DNA from: Aedes albopictus
Lineage: Eukaryota; Arthropoda; Insecta; Diptera; Culicidae
Assembly: GCF_035046485.1 (NCBI RefSeq)
Contig: NC_085137.1
Coordinates: forward strand, 11,238,252-11,302,251
DNA length: 64,000 bases
Direction: 5' to 3'
In this document: one piece after another, positions 21,148 to 30,520 of the stretch
How the letters are laid out: each line of letters opens with the position of its first letter
How positions within the stretch are numbered: the stretch's first letter is position 1
Position numbers and translations under genes: made by a program
Notes under the pieces: generated by a model
What the model saw: the letters and a program-made list of their open reading frames with translations, nothing else
What the model was told of the DNA's origin: nothing
Databases searched by the model: none

Positions 21148-21777
21148 CAATATTTAGATATGGTACGGGTCGATCCAGCGGAGGCCTTCGAACTCTGGAA
21201 GACCTTCGTGGAAGCTATACTGGAGTAACTGCACATAACATAAGTGGAACTCCATGGTCAGAGCGAAGGTAAAAGTTGTATCCTTTTCCAGCACGCGAAA
21301 CTGTTATATCTTTTATAAAAGGCGTCGAACTGTCATTTATTTTGGTAAACAAAAACAGCTGATCCAACCAGTATTCCAGTTTTGGCAAAGAATACAGGAA
21401 CGAAGATTGGCATCTGAGATAAGCGCAAAACTAGCTGCTGGAAATCCACTTATTCATTTTGTCTAAAATTCATTGAAATCTTCGAAATAACACATTCACT
21501 TTTCACATATCGATCTCCCTTCATATTTGAGGCTAGAAAGCGTATTTTTAACTTGAGTTTACAAAGTTTCATCATAATGTATGTCCTTTTTAAGATTTAC
21601 ACGTGCTGCCAGTCTATGAGTTCTTTGTTTTATTTCACAGCAATGAAAAATGGTATACTTGCTGAAAAATGGTATGGCATTAAAGTTATTATAACGCATT
21701 TGACATTTTCGATGCCCTGTATACCAGCGTACGAAATCGGAAAGGCATCAACTTCTTGAGCCAGAGTTCCACCTTTG
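21148..21777 (-). other. 3' untranslated part of the gypsy relic
   Basis: Lies between the end of the integrase-tail frame and the polypurine tract. No coding region was seen, only short frames. Assignment to the gypsy element is by position and is inferred. Confidence 0.4.
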
Positions 21778-22065
21778 TTATGTGGTAACTGGTTCACTAT
21801 CTGCCGATGCGAACTCTGGGGATGCTGACGTAGCAGACATATATAACGATAATGACGAGGACGTGGACGTAGACACCGACGAGGACTCAGACGGCACAGG
21901 TGGCAACCGTGGGAACTCTCTTGACGAGTCCGTGGGGTCCGTCGGGAACAAAGATGGTGTTGGGACTGGCGGCGCAGTTCTCGGAATGCTACACGCATCC
22001 AGCACACGCTCAGAAAACCGTTCTGATAAACGTGAATAAACAATCTCAAATATGAGAACAAGCAA
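21778..22065 (-). pseudogene. Gypsy Pol C-terminal tail (Ser/Pro-rich)
   Basis: A 95-residue minus-strand frame containing RFSERVLDACSIPR and a Pro/Ser/Thr-rich segment ending before a stop at 21778. Serine- and proline-rich tails after the integrase are usual in insect Ty3/gypsy Pol proteins. It sits between the integrase remnant at 26.4 kb, from which it is separated by the inserted non-LTR element, and the polypurine tract. The opposite strand has an acidic Asp/Gly-rich frame (21782-22039) that is a shadow. The assignment rests on position and composition, not on a catalytic motif. Confidence 0.5.
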
Positions 22066-22353
22066 ATATACACCGTGAACTGGAACTAGTTCCAGTTGTC
22101 AATATGGGCGTTCTGGAAAACGTGATATCTAGTTCACGGTGTACATTTCTTATTGTTGTTATCGTTGCTATGCATAGTTCCCGTTTGTTCCCGTTGCCGT
22201 GACTGGGAGTGCACGTATATCGGAACGGATTTTTTTGCGTGCAGACCGCCTAGAGGCAGTACTGACTGCAGCCTGCTGCTACCTGGTGTAGTACCGCCAC
22301 GACTGCGCATCTGGTTAACATGCGCTCGAACCATCCCCTGATCCTCAATCGGT

Positions 22354-24912
22354 GTGCCGATCTTCTCACAATCGCGGCCTATTTCATCGAATCTGGGACG
22401 CACGGTATTAAGTACATTGGAAGCCCCTAAACCACCCATCACAGTCGAGTCCATCCAGCCAGCGTTCATCAGCCGTCCCGGTCCTGTGTTTGGGTCGGTT
22501 GACGGGGTCTTCCAGTCCGTGCTTTCAGGCAAGTACGAATTAAATAGGGACATTATCTCCTCTGAAGTCATTCCTTCTCGTAGTCTCCCTGCTATTAGCG
22601 ATTCATCATATACTACCGACTTCCACCAACAACCGGGACGCACAGCATACAGCACATTGGAAGCCCCAGAGCTCACCATCACAGTCGAGACCCCGCAGCC
22701 AGCGCTCAACAGTCGTCCTGGTCCTGTGTTTGGGTGCAGCGAAGGGGTCTTCCAGCCCGTGCTATCGGGCAAGTACAATCAAAATATGGACATTATCTCC
22801 TCTGAAGACAATCCTGCTCGCAGTTTTTCTGGAACTTCATCATGTGCTCCAACCTACACCGCTTTCACTGACTTTCGCCAACAACCAGGACGCACGACAT
22901 ACAGCACATTGGAAGCCCCTGAGCCCCCCATCACAGTCGAGACCATCCAGCCAGCGCTCAACAGTCGTCCTGGTCCTGTGTTTGAGTCCGGCAAAGGGGT
23001 CTTCCAGCCCGTGCTTCCAGGCAAGTATCCGCCACATAAGAACATTTTCCGCCCTGATATCGCTCCTGTCCACAGCCGCTGTGATACGTTTCGTATATCT
23101 AACCTCTCGACACCGGGATGCATGCCTGCCGGCTTCATGGAAACCCCTGTTCCTCTCGTCACAGTCGAGCCATTCCTGCCAGCGTCCTGCAGTCATCCCG
23201 GTCCTGTGTATGAGTATGGAGAACGGGGTTTCCAAACACTTTTTACAGGCAAGTATGCACGATCTCAGTTCAATGCGTTTGCAGTAAAGTCTACCGCTTA
23301 CAGCACACCGACGATGAATACTAGTGATAGCACCGAATATCCCTCAACATCCCCGCCAGCTGTTTCATCCGTTCTACATGCTCAGCAACCTCAACCCAGC
23401 CGTCAACCTGTCATCAATCCGGCAACCTCGTCACATGCCCTGATCTACTATCAGAATCTAGGTGGCATGAACAGTTCAATAGTAGAGTATAAGTTAGCAT
23501 GTAGTGATGCCTGCTATGATATTTATGCGTTTACGGAAACGTGGCTTAATGACAACACATTGTCCACTCAATTGTTCGATAACAGTTATACGGTTTATCG
23601 CCAAGATCGCTCTTCTTCGAACAGCAGCAAGAGTTCTGGTGGTGGCGTCTTGCTCGCGATCCGTTCCTGTCTAAAATCACGTCTTCTGAGCCCTCCAGAA
23701 AACTCATCCGTTGAACATTTGTGGGTAGCTGTTACTGCTCAGAAAAGCACTGTTTTTATCTGCGTAATCTATACCCCTCCCGACATGGTCAATAACGACG
23801 CGCTTATCGATAAGCATTTGGAATCGCTGGATTGGATTGTTTCGCAAATGGGTGTCAATGACAACGTCATAGTCTTGGGAGATTTTAATTTGCGAGGCAT
23901 CATCTGGCAATGCGATTCGAGAGGATCTTTTTTTCCGGATTCATCATGCTCTTCCTTGTCTCTGGCTTCCCGAAAACTTCTGGACGCGTACAACACTGCC
24001 GGACTGAAGCAGCTTAATTCTGTTAGAAACAACAACGATAGAGTGCTTGATCTTTGTTTCGCTAGTGAAGATATATGTCCAGATTGTTCTGTCATACGTG
24101 CTCCATCACATTTAGTCAAAGACGTCCTGCATCATCCTCCGCTGCTTTTGACTGCCGAAATTAAGCCACAACTTCAGTTCAACGATACTACCAGCCAAAT
24201 CTTCTATGACTTCTCCAAAGCGGATTATGATGGCATGAACGTATTCCTTCGTAATTTGGATTGGACTCAGATTCTGAATGGCGCCGATGCTAACCAGTCT
24301 GCTTCATTGTTTTCTAGCATATTAATTTATGCTATTAGCCAGTTTGTACCGCAGAAAACGCAACGCAAGCCCACACAACCTGCTTGGTCAAATGCACATT
24401 TGAAAAGTTTGAAGCGTTCAAAACGAGCAGCGCTTAGAAAACACAGCAAATACCGTACGGATGCCACCAGATCTGCTTATGCACAAGCTAACGAACTCTA
24501 TACCAGGCTCAATGATCGCCTGTATCGTGCCCATCAAGTTGAGATTCAAAACAGTCTAAAGTCAAATCCTAAAAGTTTCTGGCGCTACGTCAACGATCAG
24601 CGGAAACAAACTGGTTTGCCGACCTCAATGACAAACGGAGTTGATTTAGAAGTTAGTTCAGTCACAGGCATCGCCGATCTGTTTCGCTCCCAGTTCAGCA
24701 GCGTATTTACCAATGAAATACTTCCTACCGAGGATATCGACAAGGTAGTTCGCAATGTCCCGCATTTATCAAGTCCAAGCCTCCAGGTACCTGTCACTTC
24801 GAACATGGTGATAAATGCATTGGATAAGCTGAAGTGTTCAACAGGATTTGGCCCGGATTGTATCCCATCAGTTCTCTTAAAAAATGTTCAGATTCCTTGG
24901 CTGCACCTCTAG
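22354..24912 (+). CDS. Non-LTR polyprotein, N-terminal part: tandem repeats, APE endonuclease, start of RT
   Basis: An 852-residue frame. Residues about 10-310 are four imperfect tandem repeats of 74-84 residues containing TLEAPxPPITVE and SRPGPVF. From about residue 363 (LIYYQNLGG) an exonuclease-endonuclease-phosphatase domain begins, with YDIYAFTETWL as the catalytic-Glu region and VLGDFNL near residue 507. This nuclease nicks target DNA to prime reverse transcription. The N-terminal RT region follows (FGPDCIPSVLL). The frame ends early because of a one-base length difference in a run of six A (24879-24884); the RT continues in the next frame. The start at 22354 is the first Met of the frame and could lie elsewhere. 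No separate ORF1 with zinc knuckles was seen upstream, so the repeat region may replace it. Confidence 0.8.
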   Translation: MPIFSQSRPISSNLGRTVLSTLEAPKPPITVESIQPAFISRPGPVFGSVDGVFQSVLSGKYELNRDIISSEVIPSRSLPAISDSSYTTDFHQQPGRTAYSTLEAPELTITVETPQPALNSRPGPVFGCSEGVFQPVLSGKYNQNMDIISSEDNPARSFSGTSSCAPTYTAFTDFRQQPGRTTYSTLEAPEPPITVETIQPALNSRPGPVFESGKGVFQPVLPGKYPPHKNIFRPDIAPVHSRCDTFRISNLSTPGCMPAGFMETPVPLVTVEPFLPASCSHPGPVYEYGERGFQTLFTGKYARSQFNAFAVKSTAYSTPTMNTSDSTEYPSTSPPAVSSVLHAQQPQPSRQPVINPATSSHALIYYQNLGGMNSSIVEYKLACSDACYDIYAFTETWLNDNTLSTQLFDNSYTVYRQDRSSSNSSKSSGGGVLLAIRSCLKSRLLSPPENSSVEHLWVAVTAQKSTVFICVIYTPPDMVNNDALIDKHLESLDWIVSQMGVNDNVIVLGDFNLRGIIWQCDSRGSFFPDSSCSSLSLASRKLLDAYNTAGLKQLNSVRNNNDRVLDLCFASEDICPDCSVIRAPSHLVKDVLHHPPLLLTAEIKPQLQFNDTTSQIFYDFSKADYDGMNVFLRNLDWTQILNGADANQSASLFSSILIYAISQFVPQKTQRKPTQPAWSNAHLKSLKRSKRAALRKHSKYRTDATRSAYAQANELYTRLNDRLYRAHQVEIQNSLKSNPKSFWRYVNDQRKQTGLPTSMTNGVDLEVSSVTGIADLFRSQFSSVFTNEILPTEDIDKVVRNVPHLSSPSLQVPVTSNMVINALDKLKCSTGFGPDCIPSVLLKNVQIPWLHL
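22390..23270 (+). repeat. Four ~220-250 bp in-frame tandem repeats in the non-LTR ORF
   Basis: Units begin near 22390, 22636, 22888 and about 23108 with GGGACGCAC...CATTGGAAGCCCC-type text, each followed by ATCACAGTCGAG and CGTCCTGGTCCTGTGTTTG. Spacings of about 246, 252 and 220 bp keep the plus frame open, and long frames are also open on the minus strand. The fourth unit is the most diverged. Confidence 0.8.
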
Positions 24913-26312
24913 CAGCCATTTTCAACTTGTCCATAACCTCTGGTGAATATCCAACATGTTGGAAAGATTCGTTCGTATTTCCTGTACACAAAAAGGGTGA
25001 CAAACGGAATGTCTCCAACTATCGAGGGATAGCTGCATTGAGTGCAACTTCAAAACTTTTTGAGCTAATCGTTCTTGATAAACTTGTGCAGACGTGTGCT
25101 CATTACATTTCAGTCAACCAGCATGGTTTTATGCCTAAACGGTCAACAACCACGAATCTTACAATCTTAACTAACTTCATAGTTCGTGAGATGGAGAAAG
25201 GTAACCAGGTGGATGCTATCTACACAGACCTATCAGCAGCCTTTGATAAGATGAACCATGAAATTGCCCTCGCTAAATTCAAAAAGTTAGGATTCGATTA
25301 CAACTCACTGAAGTGGCTCCGCTCTTATCTGGTTGGTCGCAGCATGTCCGTGAAAATTGGCGATCATGTCTCACCATCATTTCCAGTATCTTCTGGCGTG
25401 CCCCAGGGTAGTCACCTTGGACCCTTATTATTTTTGCTTTACATGAATGACGTCAATTTTGTTCTGGATTGCTTAACTCTGTCGTACGCTGATGATTTGA
25501 AGCTCTATTATGTTATAAAACATCCGAACGATGCTGTGTTTCTGCAACAGCAACTACAGATCTTTGCTAACTGGTGCCGACTCAATCGTATGCTACTGAA
25601 TGTTTCAAAATGCTTAGTGATATCTTTTGGTCGTAAAGCATTACCTTTTTTGCACGATTATTGCTTAGACAATACAAACCTGAAACGTGAAACTACTGTG
25701 AAAGATCTAGGCATTTTATTAGATTCAAAATTAACTTTTAAAGATCACGTTTCGTACATAGTTTCGAAGGCCTCTTCGCAGTTAGGGTTTATTTTTCGTT
25801 TTGCTAAACAGTTCAAAGACATTTATTGCTTGAAATCATTATATTGCGCTTTAGTACGCCCGATTCTGGAATATTCGGCAGTAGTCTGGTCTCCATACTA
25901 CCAGAATGAAAATCAGCGACTTGAATCAATTCAACGTAAGTTTGTTCGCTTTGCTCTTCGGTTTCTTAACTGGAGAAATCCCTACAACTTGCCCAGCTAC
26001 AAAAGTCGTTGCATGCTCATAAATCTGGAGCTTCTCCAGGCAAGAAGAGAACTTGCTAAGGCATGCTTTATTGCAGATCTGGTGCAAAATCACATCGATT
26101 GTCCTGCTCTTCTCAGTATGATCGATTTTAACATTCGCAGACGGAGTCTACGCTCGCACTCTTTTCTTCATTTAAGATTCAGTTCTAGCAATTATGGCCA
26201 AAATGAACCACTGCGAAGCATGTGCCGCGTTTTCAATAAATGTTTCAATGTTTTTGACTTCCATGTTTCCCGTTTAGTAAATAAGAATAGTTTTAGAAAA
26301 ATACTCTGTTAA
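24834..26312 (+). CDS. Non-LTR polyprotein, C-terminal part: reverse transcriptase
   Basis: A 492-residue frame overlapping the upstream one. RT motifs appear in order: VFPVHKKGDKRNVSNYRGI near residues 47-65, HGFMPKRSTTTNL, AIYTDLSAAFDKMNHE (catalytic Asp), SSGVPQGSHLGPLLFLLYMND, and the palm box SYADDLKLY near residue 217. RT copies the element RNA at the endonuclease nick. The tail past residue 330 (YCALVRPILEYSAVVWSPY, QRKFVRFALR) is the usual C-terminal extension of Jockey/CR1-type proteins; no RNase H was noticed. Apart from the frame break at 24879-24884 the domain looks intact. The Met at 24834 is not a real start. The single break could also be an assembly error or a natural shift site. 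Confidence 0.85.
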   Translation: MFNRIWPGLYPISSLKKCSDSLAAPLAAIFNLSITSGEYPTCWKDSFVFPVHKKGDKRNVSNYRGIAALSATSKLFELIVLDKLVQTCAHYISVNQHGFMPKRSTTTNLTILTNFIVREMEKGNQVDAIYTDLSAAFDKMNHEIALAKFKKLGFDYNSLKWLRSYLVGRSMSVKIGDHVSPSFPVSSGVPQGSHLGPLLFLLYMNDVNFVLDCLTLSYADDLKLYYVIKHPNDAVFLQQQLQIFANWCRLNRMLLNVSKCLVISFGRKALPFLHDYCLDNTNLKRETTVKDLGILLDSKLTFKDHVSYIVSKASSQLGFIFRFAKQFKDIYCLKSLYCALVRPILEYSAVVWSPYYQNENQRLESIQRKFVRFALRFLNWRNPYNLPSYKSRCMLINLELLQARRELAKACFIADLVQNHIDCPALLSMIDFNIRRRSLRSHSFLHLRFSSSNYGQNEPLRSMCRVFNKCFNVFDFHVSRLVNKNSFRKILC

Positions 26313-26377
26313 TTTTAATGTATCATTGTTTGTTAGTATTAAGTGTCATTGGGGTGTATTATTTTGACCTGTTGACT

Positions 26378-26403
26378 TAAATAAATAAATAAATAAATAA
26401 ATA
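26378..26403 (+). repeat. (TAAA)n 3' tail of the non-LTR element
   Basis: About six TAAA units end the element. Simple-repeat tails of this kind are typical of several Jockey/CR1/I-group LINEs. Gypsy-type sequence begins immediately after. Confidence 0.85.
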
Positions 26404-26566
26404 CCGTTCCAGGTGCCCACTGCCACTTGTTGTTGCTGTACACCTTCGCATAGACGGCATCGTGTGCAGAGAAGCTCCTTCGGTTTCCTTCCTTTTCGTC
26501 ACTCGGTGGGTGCTCTTGTGGAGGGTGAAGCAGGTCCAGACTTGTTCTGCTGCGCCGGCCAAACAT
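26404..26566 (-). pseudogene. Gypsy integrase C-terminal region, cut by the non-LTR insertion
   Basis: The minus-strand peptide from 26566 includes MFGRRSRTSLDLLHPP and, near its end, VYAKVYSNNKWQWAPGTV. The pattern AMFGRxxRTxLDLLxP followed by VYxKVxSNxKWxxAPG is the region after the integrase core in K02A2.6-type Ty3/gypsy proteins. The frame then runs into the reversed (TAAA)n tail of the inserted non-LTR element at 26403. Further integrase tail sequence probably lies on the far side (21778-22065). Confidence 0.7.
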
Positions 26567-27192
26567 TGATTCGGACGGTGATTTACCTTTGTCGACCTGT
26601 CGATTCGGTTTTGTGCGGTAGGTTAACAGGAGCCGACCTTCCCCTCCTGGATCTTCTTCGCCCTCTTGAATGTGTCCACGAGCCTTTCAGCCTGGCCGTT
26701 TGACTGCGGATGAAAAGGTGCCGTGGAAGTGATCCGTTGTGTTGGCACCACTTCCGGCCACTTCGAATGCGCGTCGACTAACAGCAAGTAGTGTACTCCG
26801 TCGATGGGACCGGCGTAATCCACTTTAACTCGCTTCCATGGGCCAGTTGGTCGCGGCCACGGAACCGGTGCTTCTTTCGGTGGACTTCTAGGTACGGACG
26901 CGCAGTGCTTGCATGCCTTCACGTACTGGGCAATCTCCTTATCAATCGACGGCCAATACACATAAATTCACGCCAACGCCTTCATTCTTAGGATTCCGGG
27001 GTGTCCCTGGTGCAACTGCCGCAGACACCGCTGCCGATACTTTTCGGGAATCACCAAGCGTTCTCCGAATATGATGCTCTTCCCAACGGTGCACAGCGAA
27101 TCTCGTCCTCCATGGAGCCGGCGTATTTCCGGATCCACGATCTTCGCCTCTTCCGGCCAGCCTTCTCGAAGGTAACAGTATACTTTGCGCAA
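26567..27192 (-). pseudogene. Gypsy integrase: H2C2 finger and core with internal deletion
   Basis: The minus-strand peptide shows the finger histidines (LHQGHPGILRMKALA) and cysteines (YVKACKHC) and the core around VDYAGPIDGVHYLLLVDAHS. It passes directly from RITSTA to PFHPQSNGQAER, so a segment that normally carries the second catalytic Asp is missing. An in-frame TGA at about 26965-26967 separates the finger's His and Cys pairs. Integrase would insert element DNA into the host genome; this copy cannot. A one-base frame change near 27200 connects to the RNase H part upstream. Confidence 0.75.
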
Positions 27193-27199
27193 CTGTTCG

Positions 27200-27451
27200 T
27201 CGGATCACGCTTGCAATCACGTATTCCTCATAAGGCTTGGCGTGGTTGTTGATCAGCCTCGACAGTATATCGGCATTCCCGAACTTTTCCGTTTGCACGT
27301 ACTCGATGGTGAAGTCGTACAACAGCAATGTCACCGTCCAGCGCTGAAGACGGTTCGCCGTGTACACCGGAATATCTCTCCGTGAGCCGAAGATCCGAAC
27401 CAAAGGTACGTGGTCGGTCCGCAAACGAAACTTCCTGCCGAAAAACTTCGT
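27200..27451 (-). pseudogene. Gypsy RNase H, downstream half
   Basis: The peptide contains FFGRKFRLRTDHVPLVRIFG, TANRLQRWTVTLLLYDFTIEYV and NADILSRL, the conserved C-terminal half of the Ty3/gypsy RNase H domain, which removes RNA from the RNA/DNA hybrid. It is separated from its upstream half by a tRNA-derived SINE (27452-27655) and shifts frame at its 3' side near 27200. Confidence 0.8.
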
Positions 27452-27655
27452 GGCCGTGCGGTTAGCGTCACCAAGCGTATAACCGTACCATGTCATGGGG
27501 TGAGGGTTCGATTCCCGCTCCGAGTGATGAAACTTATCGCAAGAAATGTCTCTTCCTCGTATCCACTGGTGCTCGTAATCTGTGTCACGTCCGTTGTCTA
27601 GTATTAAGTTTCGTTCAGTCTGTACAGCCTCGGATGAAGACGGTGTCCATGTCTT
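27452..27655 (+). mobile_element. Third tRNA-derived SINE type, inside gypsy RNase H
   Basis: A plus-strand tRNA-like head (GGCCGTGCGGTTAGCGTCAC) with B-box GGGTTCGATTCCC, then GAGTGATGAAACTTATCGCA and a body ending near CGGATGAAGACGGTGTCCAT. The gypsy RNase H reading continues on either side (KFHKMI upstream, FGRKF downstream), proving an insertion. Exact ends and the target duplication are uncertain. Confidence 0.65.
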
Positions 27656-27833
27656 TTAAAATCATTTTGTGGAATTTCGTTTCAGCGAACACCACTGCCA
27701 GTCCTTCGCGATCCAGCTGACTGTAGCCCACCTCCGCCTTCGTAAGCGCTTGAAGGAACGCTGACACTCGGCAGTTCAACAGAACTCGCCTTTTGCTTTC
27801 AGCAGCTCGTCGAGCGGGAACCGAAGCGTGCAT
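27656..27833 (-). pseudogene. Gypsy RNase H, upstream half
   Basis: The peptide ALTKAEVGYSQLDREGLAVV and FAETKFHKMI on the minus strand is the start of the RNase H domain (Y-S-x-x-[DE]-R-E-x-L-A-x-V). No reverse transcriptase palm of this element is seen further upstream, where unrelated sequence begins near 27835, so the 5' portion, gag and 5' LTR are gone. Confidence 0.75.
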
Positions 27834-27969
27834 TCAGGCAAATAAACCTGAGATTATCATAAGGTCTAGCTTATGAAATGGCCTTAAAACAATTCATAAC
27901 GGCTAGAACGATGTTCATAAGGTCGGTCTATGACGCAGAATCGACTCATAGTTTGACTTTTATACACAT

Positions 27970-28452
27970 TTAGCAACACGATATTTTCAAGCGTCGATAG
28001 CCGCGTGGGTTGGGCACGAGCTCAGTGATGTCGACGTTCATGGATCGATTCCAGTCTGCATCATTTTGTGATTTTGAAAGACCTTGAGTGAGTTCCCTAC
28101 CCAAAAATTGAAGCTCTAGATCTGTTGGATCACGCTTCCTAGAAAAGACAACTAATTCAGTTTTCTCCGGAGAGAATTCAATACCCAGCTTTACAGCCCA
28201 AGCAGACAAATTTTCTAAAGTATCTTGCAGTGGTCCTTGCAGATCTTCCGCCTCTGGTGCGGTGATAGAGACCACAGCGTCGTCCGCAAGCTGTCGTAGT
28301 GAGCAATTTTTCACGAGACACTTGTCGATGTCTCTAAAGTAAATAAAAGTTGTAAAGAAGGGGGCTTAAGCATGAGCCCTGGGGGAGACCCATGTAACTA
28401 ATTCGTGAAGTTGCCGAGGTTCCATGAGAGAAAAACATGTGCTTCTCAGGCA
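27970..28452 (-). pseudogene. Non-LTR reverse-transcriptase relic (second LINE type)
   Basis: On the minus strand GLPQGSCLSPLLYN (RT block around the VPQG motif) is followed, after one frame change near 28350, by LRQLADDAVVSIT, the palm box with LADD, and then GIEFSPEKTELVVFSRKR. The order matches the RT core of LOA/I/R1-group LINEs; the clade is a guess. Upstream coding text (NNYLYNLLPEKHMFFSHGTS) reaches the left end of the large fold-back element at 28478, so the LINE may be interrupted there; no continuation was found beyond 33640. Sequence 27835-27970 has nothing recognised. Confidence 0.7.
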
Positions 28453-28477
28453 ACAAATTGTACAAGTAGTTGTTTAA

Positions 28478-29009
28478 CCCGTAAACACCCGGACGATCTA
28501 CTGTTGGCAGCAATGCAATATCTTCTTTGTATTAAAACATTTTACTTTGGATTTTTTTTATAGTCAAGTGGCTAAGTAGTGCATGGTACCTCACTCCTTT
28601 TGCTGATAGCCGAAAATACATGGCTTTTTTTTGTATTTCTTATGAACTCTATATGTTTTTGCTCAAATTTTATCGTTTTGCTAATCATCAATAGTTTTTA
28701 CTGATCCTTGACATGCAATGTATTACTACCCATCATAGTCTGTTGAAGTTTTGATCCCAGAGCTATTCTAAGGCCTCCAAAGTACTCCGAAGTTTGCGTC
28801 ACAAATCCAGCATTTCAAACCAAATTTGATACACGATGATTCATCACAGAACATAGTCTACGCTACTCAGAAAGCCTTAAAGCACTCCTAGAAAATGTAT
28901 GGTACATGAATTGGGTGATCTAGGTCATCCAAACTACTCTGGAATTCATCATTGGTGTTCACTCTATTCAACAAATTTAGTCACGTTGATGTCCATTAGA
29001 CCTCGCAAT
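28478..29009 (+). repeat. Left inverted end of the fold-back element
   Basis: Matches the complement of 33066-33636 throughout, with indels. Shared landmarks include CATGGCTTTTTTTTGTATTT, CAGAAAGCCTTAAAGCACTC and TTAGTCACGTTGATGTCCAT. From 29010 to about 29510 the sequence lacks this clean mirror partner but repeats similar wording (GGTACATTAATGGGATATTC, TACGCTACTC), as if parts of the end were duplicated internally. Confidence 0.8.
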
Positions 29010-30327
29010 GTTACGAGCAATTCAATATTGTGGTAGTTGGACATTCCGTGAAATACAAATGGCCTCCAAAACACTTTGAAGTTTGGGTTACGATATCTAT
29101 ATCCTGTATCATGCTTAAATTGTAAAAAAATATTCGTGGAATGTAGTCTATACTGCTGATGAAACCTCATTGCACAACTATAATGCTTTTGGTACATTAA
29201 TGGGATATTCCAGGCTGTACAAACTATTCTGGAATTAGGACCTTCAAGGTCTACAGGCTCTACTCTTGTTTCTGTTCACTCTATCGGCATAATTCTTTCA
29301 CGATTGTCTCTATGTGTTGATATATGGGTGTTCACTGGCATTTATTATAGAAAATGCTCGCGGAATATAATCTACGCTACTCTTAAAGTCTCAGAGTGCA
29401 ATTCTGATAGCTTGGCAACATCCACTTGGTAATCTAGGTCATCCAAAATATTCTGGAATTCAGACCTTCAAGATCCACAAGCTCTACTCTTGAATCTCTT
29501 TACTTTACCTGTGTAGCTCCTTCAAAAAATACTTCGGAAATTCCTCCAAGACTATCGCCAAGAATTCCTCGAAGAATCTTTCTAAGTATTCCTCCAAGAA
29601 TTTCTACCAATAATTCCTGGAAGAATTCATCCTGGAATTTTTCAAGAAATTCCTCGAAAATTTATCCAAGAATTCCTCCGAGAATTCTATCAGAAATTCC
29701 TACAAGAATCCCTCCTTAAATTTTTCCAAGAATTCCTTCAAGAATTCAACCAGAAATTCAAGAATTGCTCCAGAAATTACTTTAAAAAATCTACCAAGGA
29801 TTCCTCAAAGAATCCCTCAAAATTCTCCAGGAATTCCTCATAGACTTCTGCCACGAAATTCTCCAAGCATTCCTCCTGGAATCCTTCCAAGCGTTTCTCC
29901 AGAAATTCTCCAAGAATTCCTCTATGATTTTTTTCTAAGAAACTCTCAAGAAATTTCTACAGAAACCTGCAGGAAATCGTTCAGATTTTTTTCCAAAAAT
30001 TATTCCAGAGATTACTTTCAGACATTTCTCTCGAAATTTCTCCAGGAATTCGTGAAGAATTTTTTCAAGGAATTGCGACAGAAATTACTTCAGGAAATAC
30101 TCCAGGAACTTCTTCAGGAAATCATCGAAGATTTCTGCCAGGAATTCCTCTAGGGATTTTTCAGGATTTTTTCAAGAATTTCTACAGAAATTCTTCCATG
30201 ACCCTGGGGGTATCCTTCAAGAGTTCCTTAATAAATTCTTCTTGGAAATCCACCAGGAAGTCCTTGACTAATTCATCAAAGAATTTTTCCAAGAATTCAT
30301 CCAGGAATTCCTTCAAGACATATGCCT

Positions 30328-30520
30328 CCTCCTCTCTCCTCTTCTTGGCGTAACGTCCTCACTGGGACTAAGTCTGCTTCTCAGCTTAGTGTTCTATGAG
30401 CACTTCCACAGTTATTAACTGAGAGCTTCCTCTGCCAATGACCATTTTGCATGTGTATATCGTGTGGCAGGCACGAAGATACTCTATGCCCAAGGAAGTC
30501 AAGGAAATTTCCTTTACTAA
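30328..30520 (-). mobile_element. Retroposed fragment with 13-bp target duplication
   Basis: Inserted into the array with duplication AAGACATATGCCT on both sides (30315-30327, 30521-30533). On the minus strand it ends GTTACGCCAAGAAGAGGAGA, a GA-rich tail, after CATAGAACACTAAGCTGAGA. Another fragment of the same family is at 38890-38950. Tail and target duplication indicate LINE-mediated insertion (a SINE or truncated LINE). Confidence 0.75.

Larger units (their letters stand above)
22066..26403 (+). mobile_element. Jockey/CR1-like non-LTR retrotransposon, nearly intact
   Basis: A 4.3-kb element with an APE-type endonuclease and reverse transcriptase in two overlapping frames and a (TAAA)n 3' tail at 26378-26403. 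The 5' boundary is uncertain; 22066 is where gypsy-like sequence stops being recognisable. It lies within the minus-strand gypsy relic, whose sequence resumes immediately after the tail at 26404, so it inserted later. A short palindrome (AACTGGAACTAGTTCCAGTT, 22079-22098) and a repeated ACACCGTGAACT / AGTTCACGGTGT pair lie near the 5' end. Confidence 0.8.

Noticed and set aside
21782..22039. Acidic Asp/Gly-rich 85-residue plus-strand frame
   Set aside because: Complement of the Ser/Pro-rich gypsy Pol tail; acidic runs are the expected antisense of Ser/Thr codon runs there.
22134..23235. Minus-strand frames of 102-214 residues
   Set aside because: Antisense shadows of the tandem repeats at the start of the non-LTR ORF.
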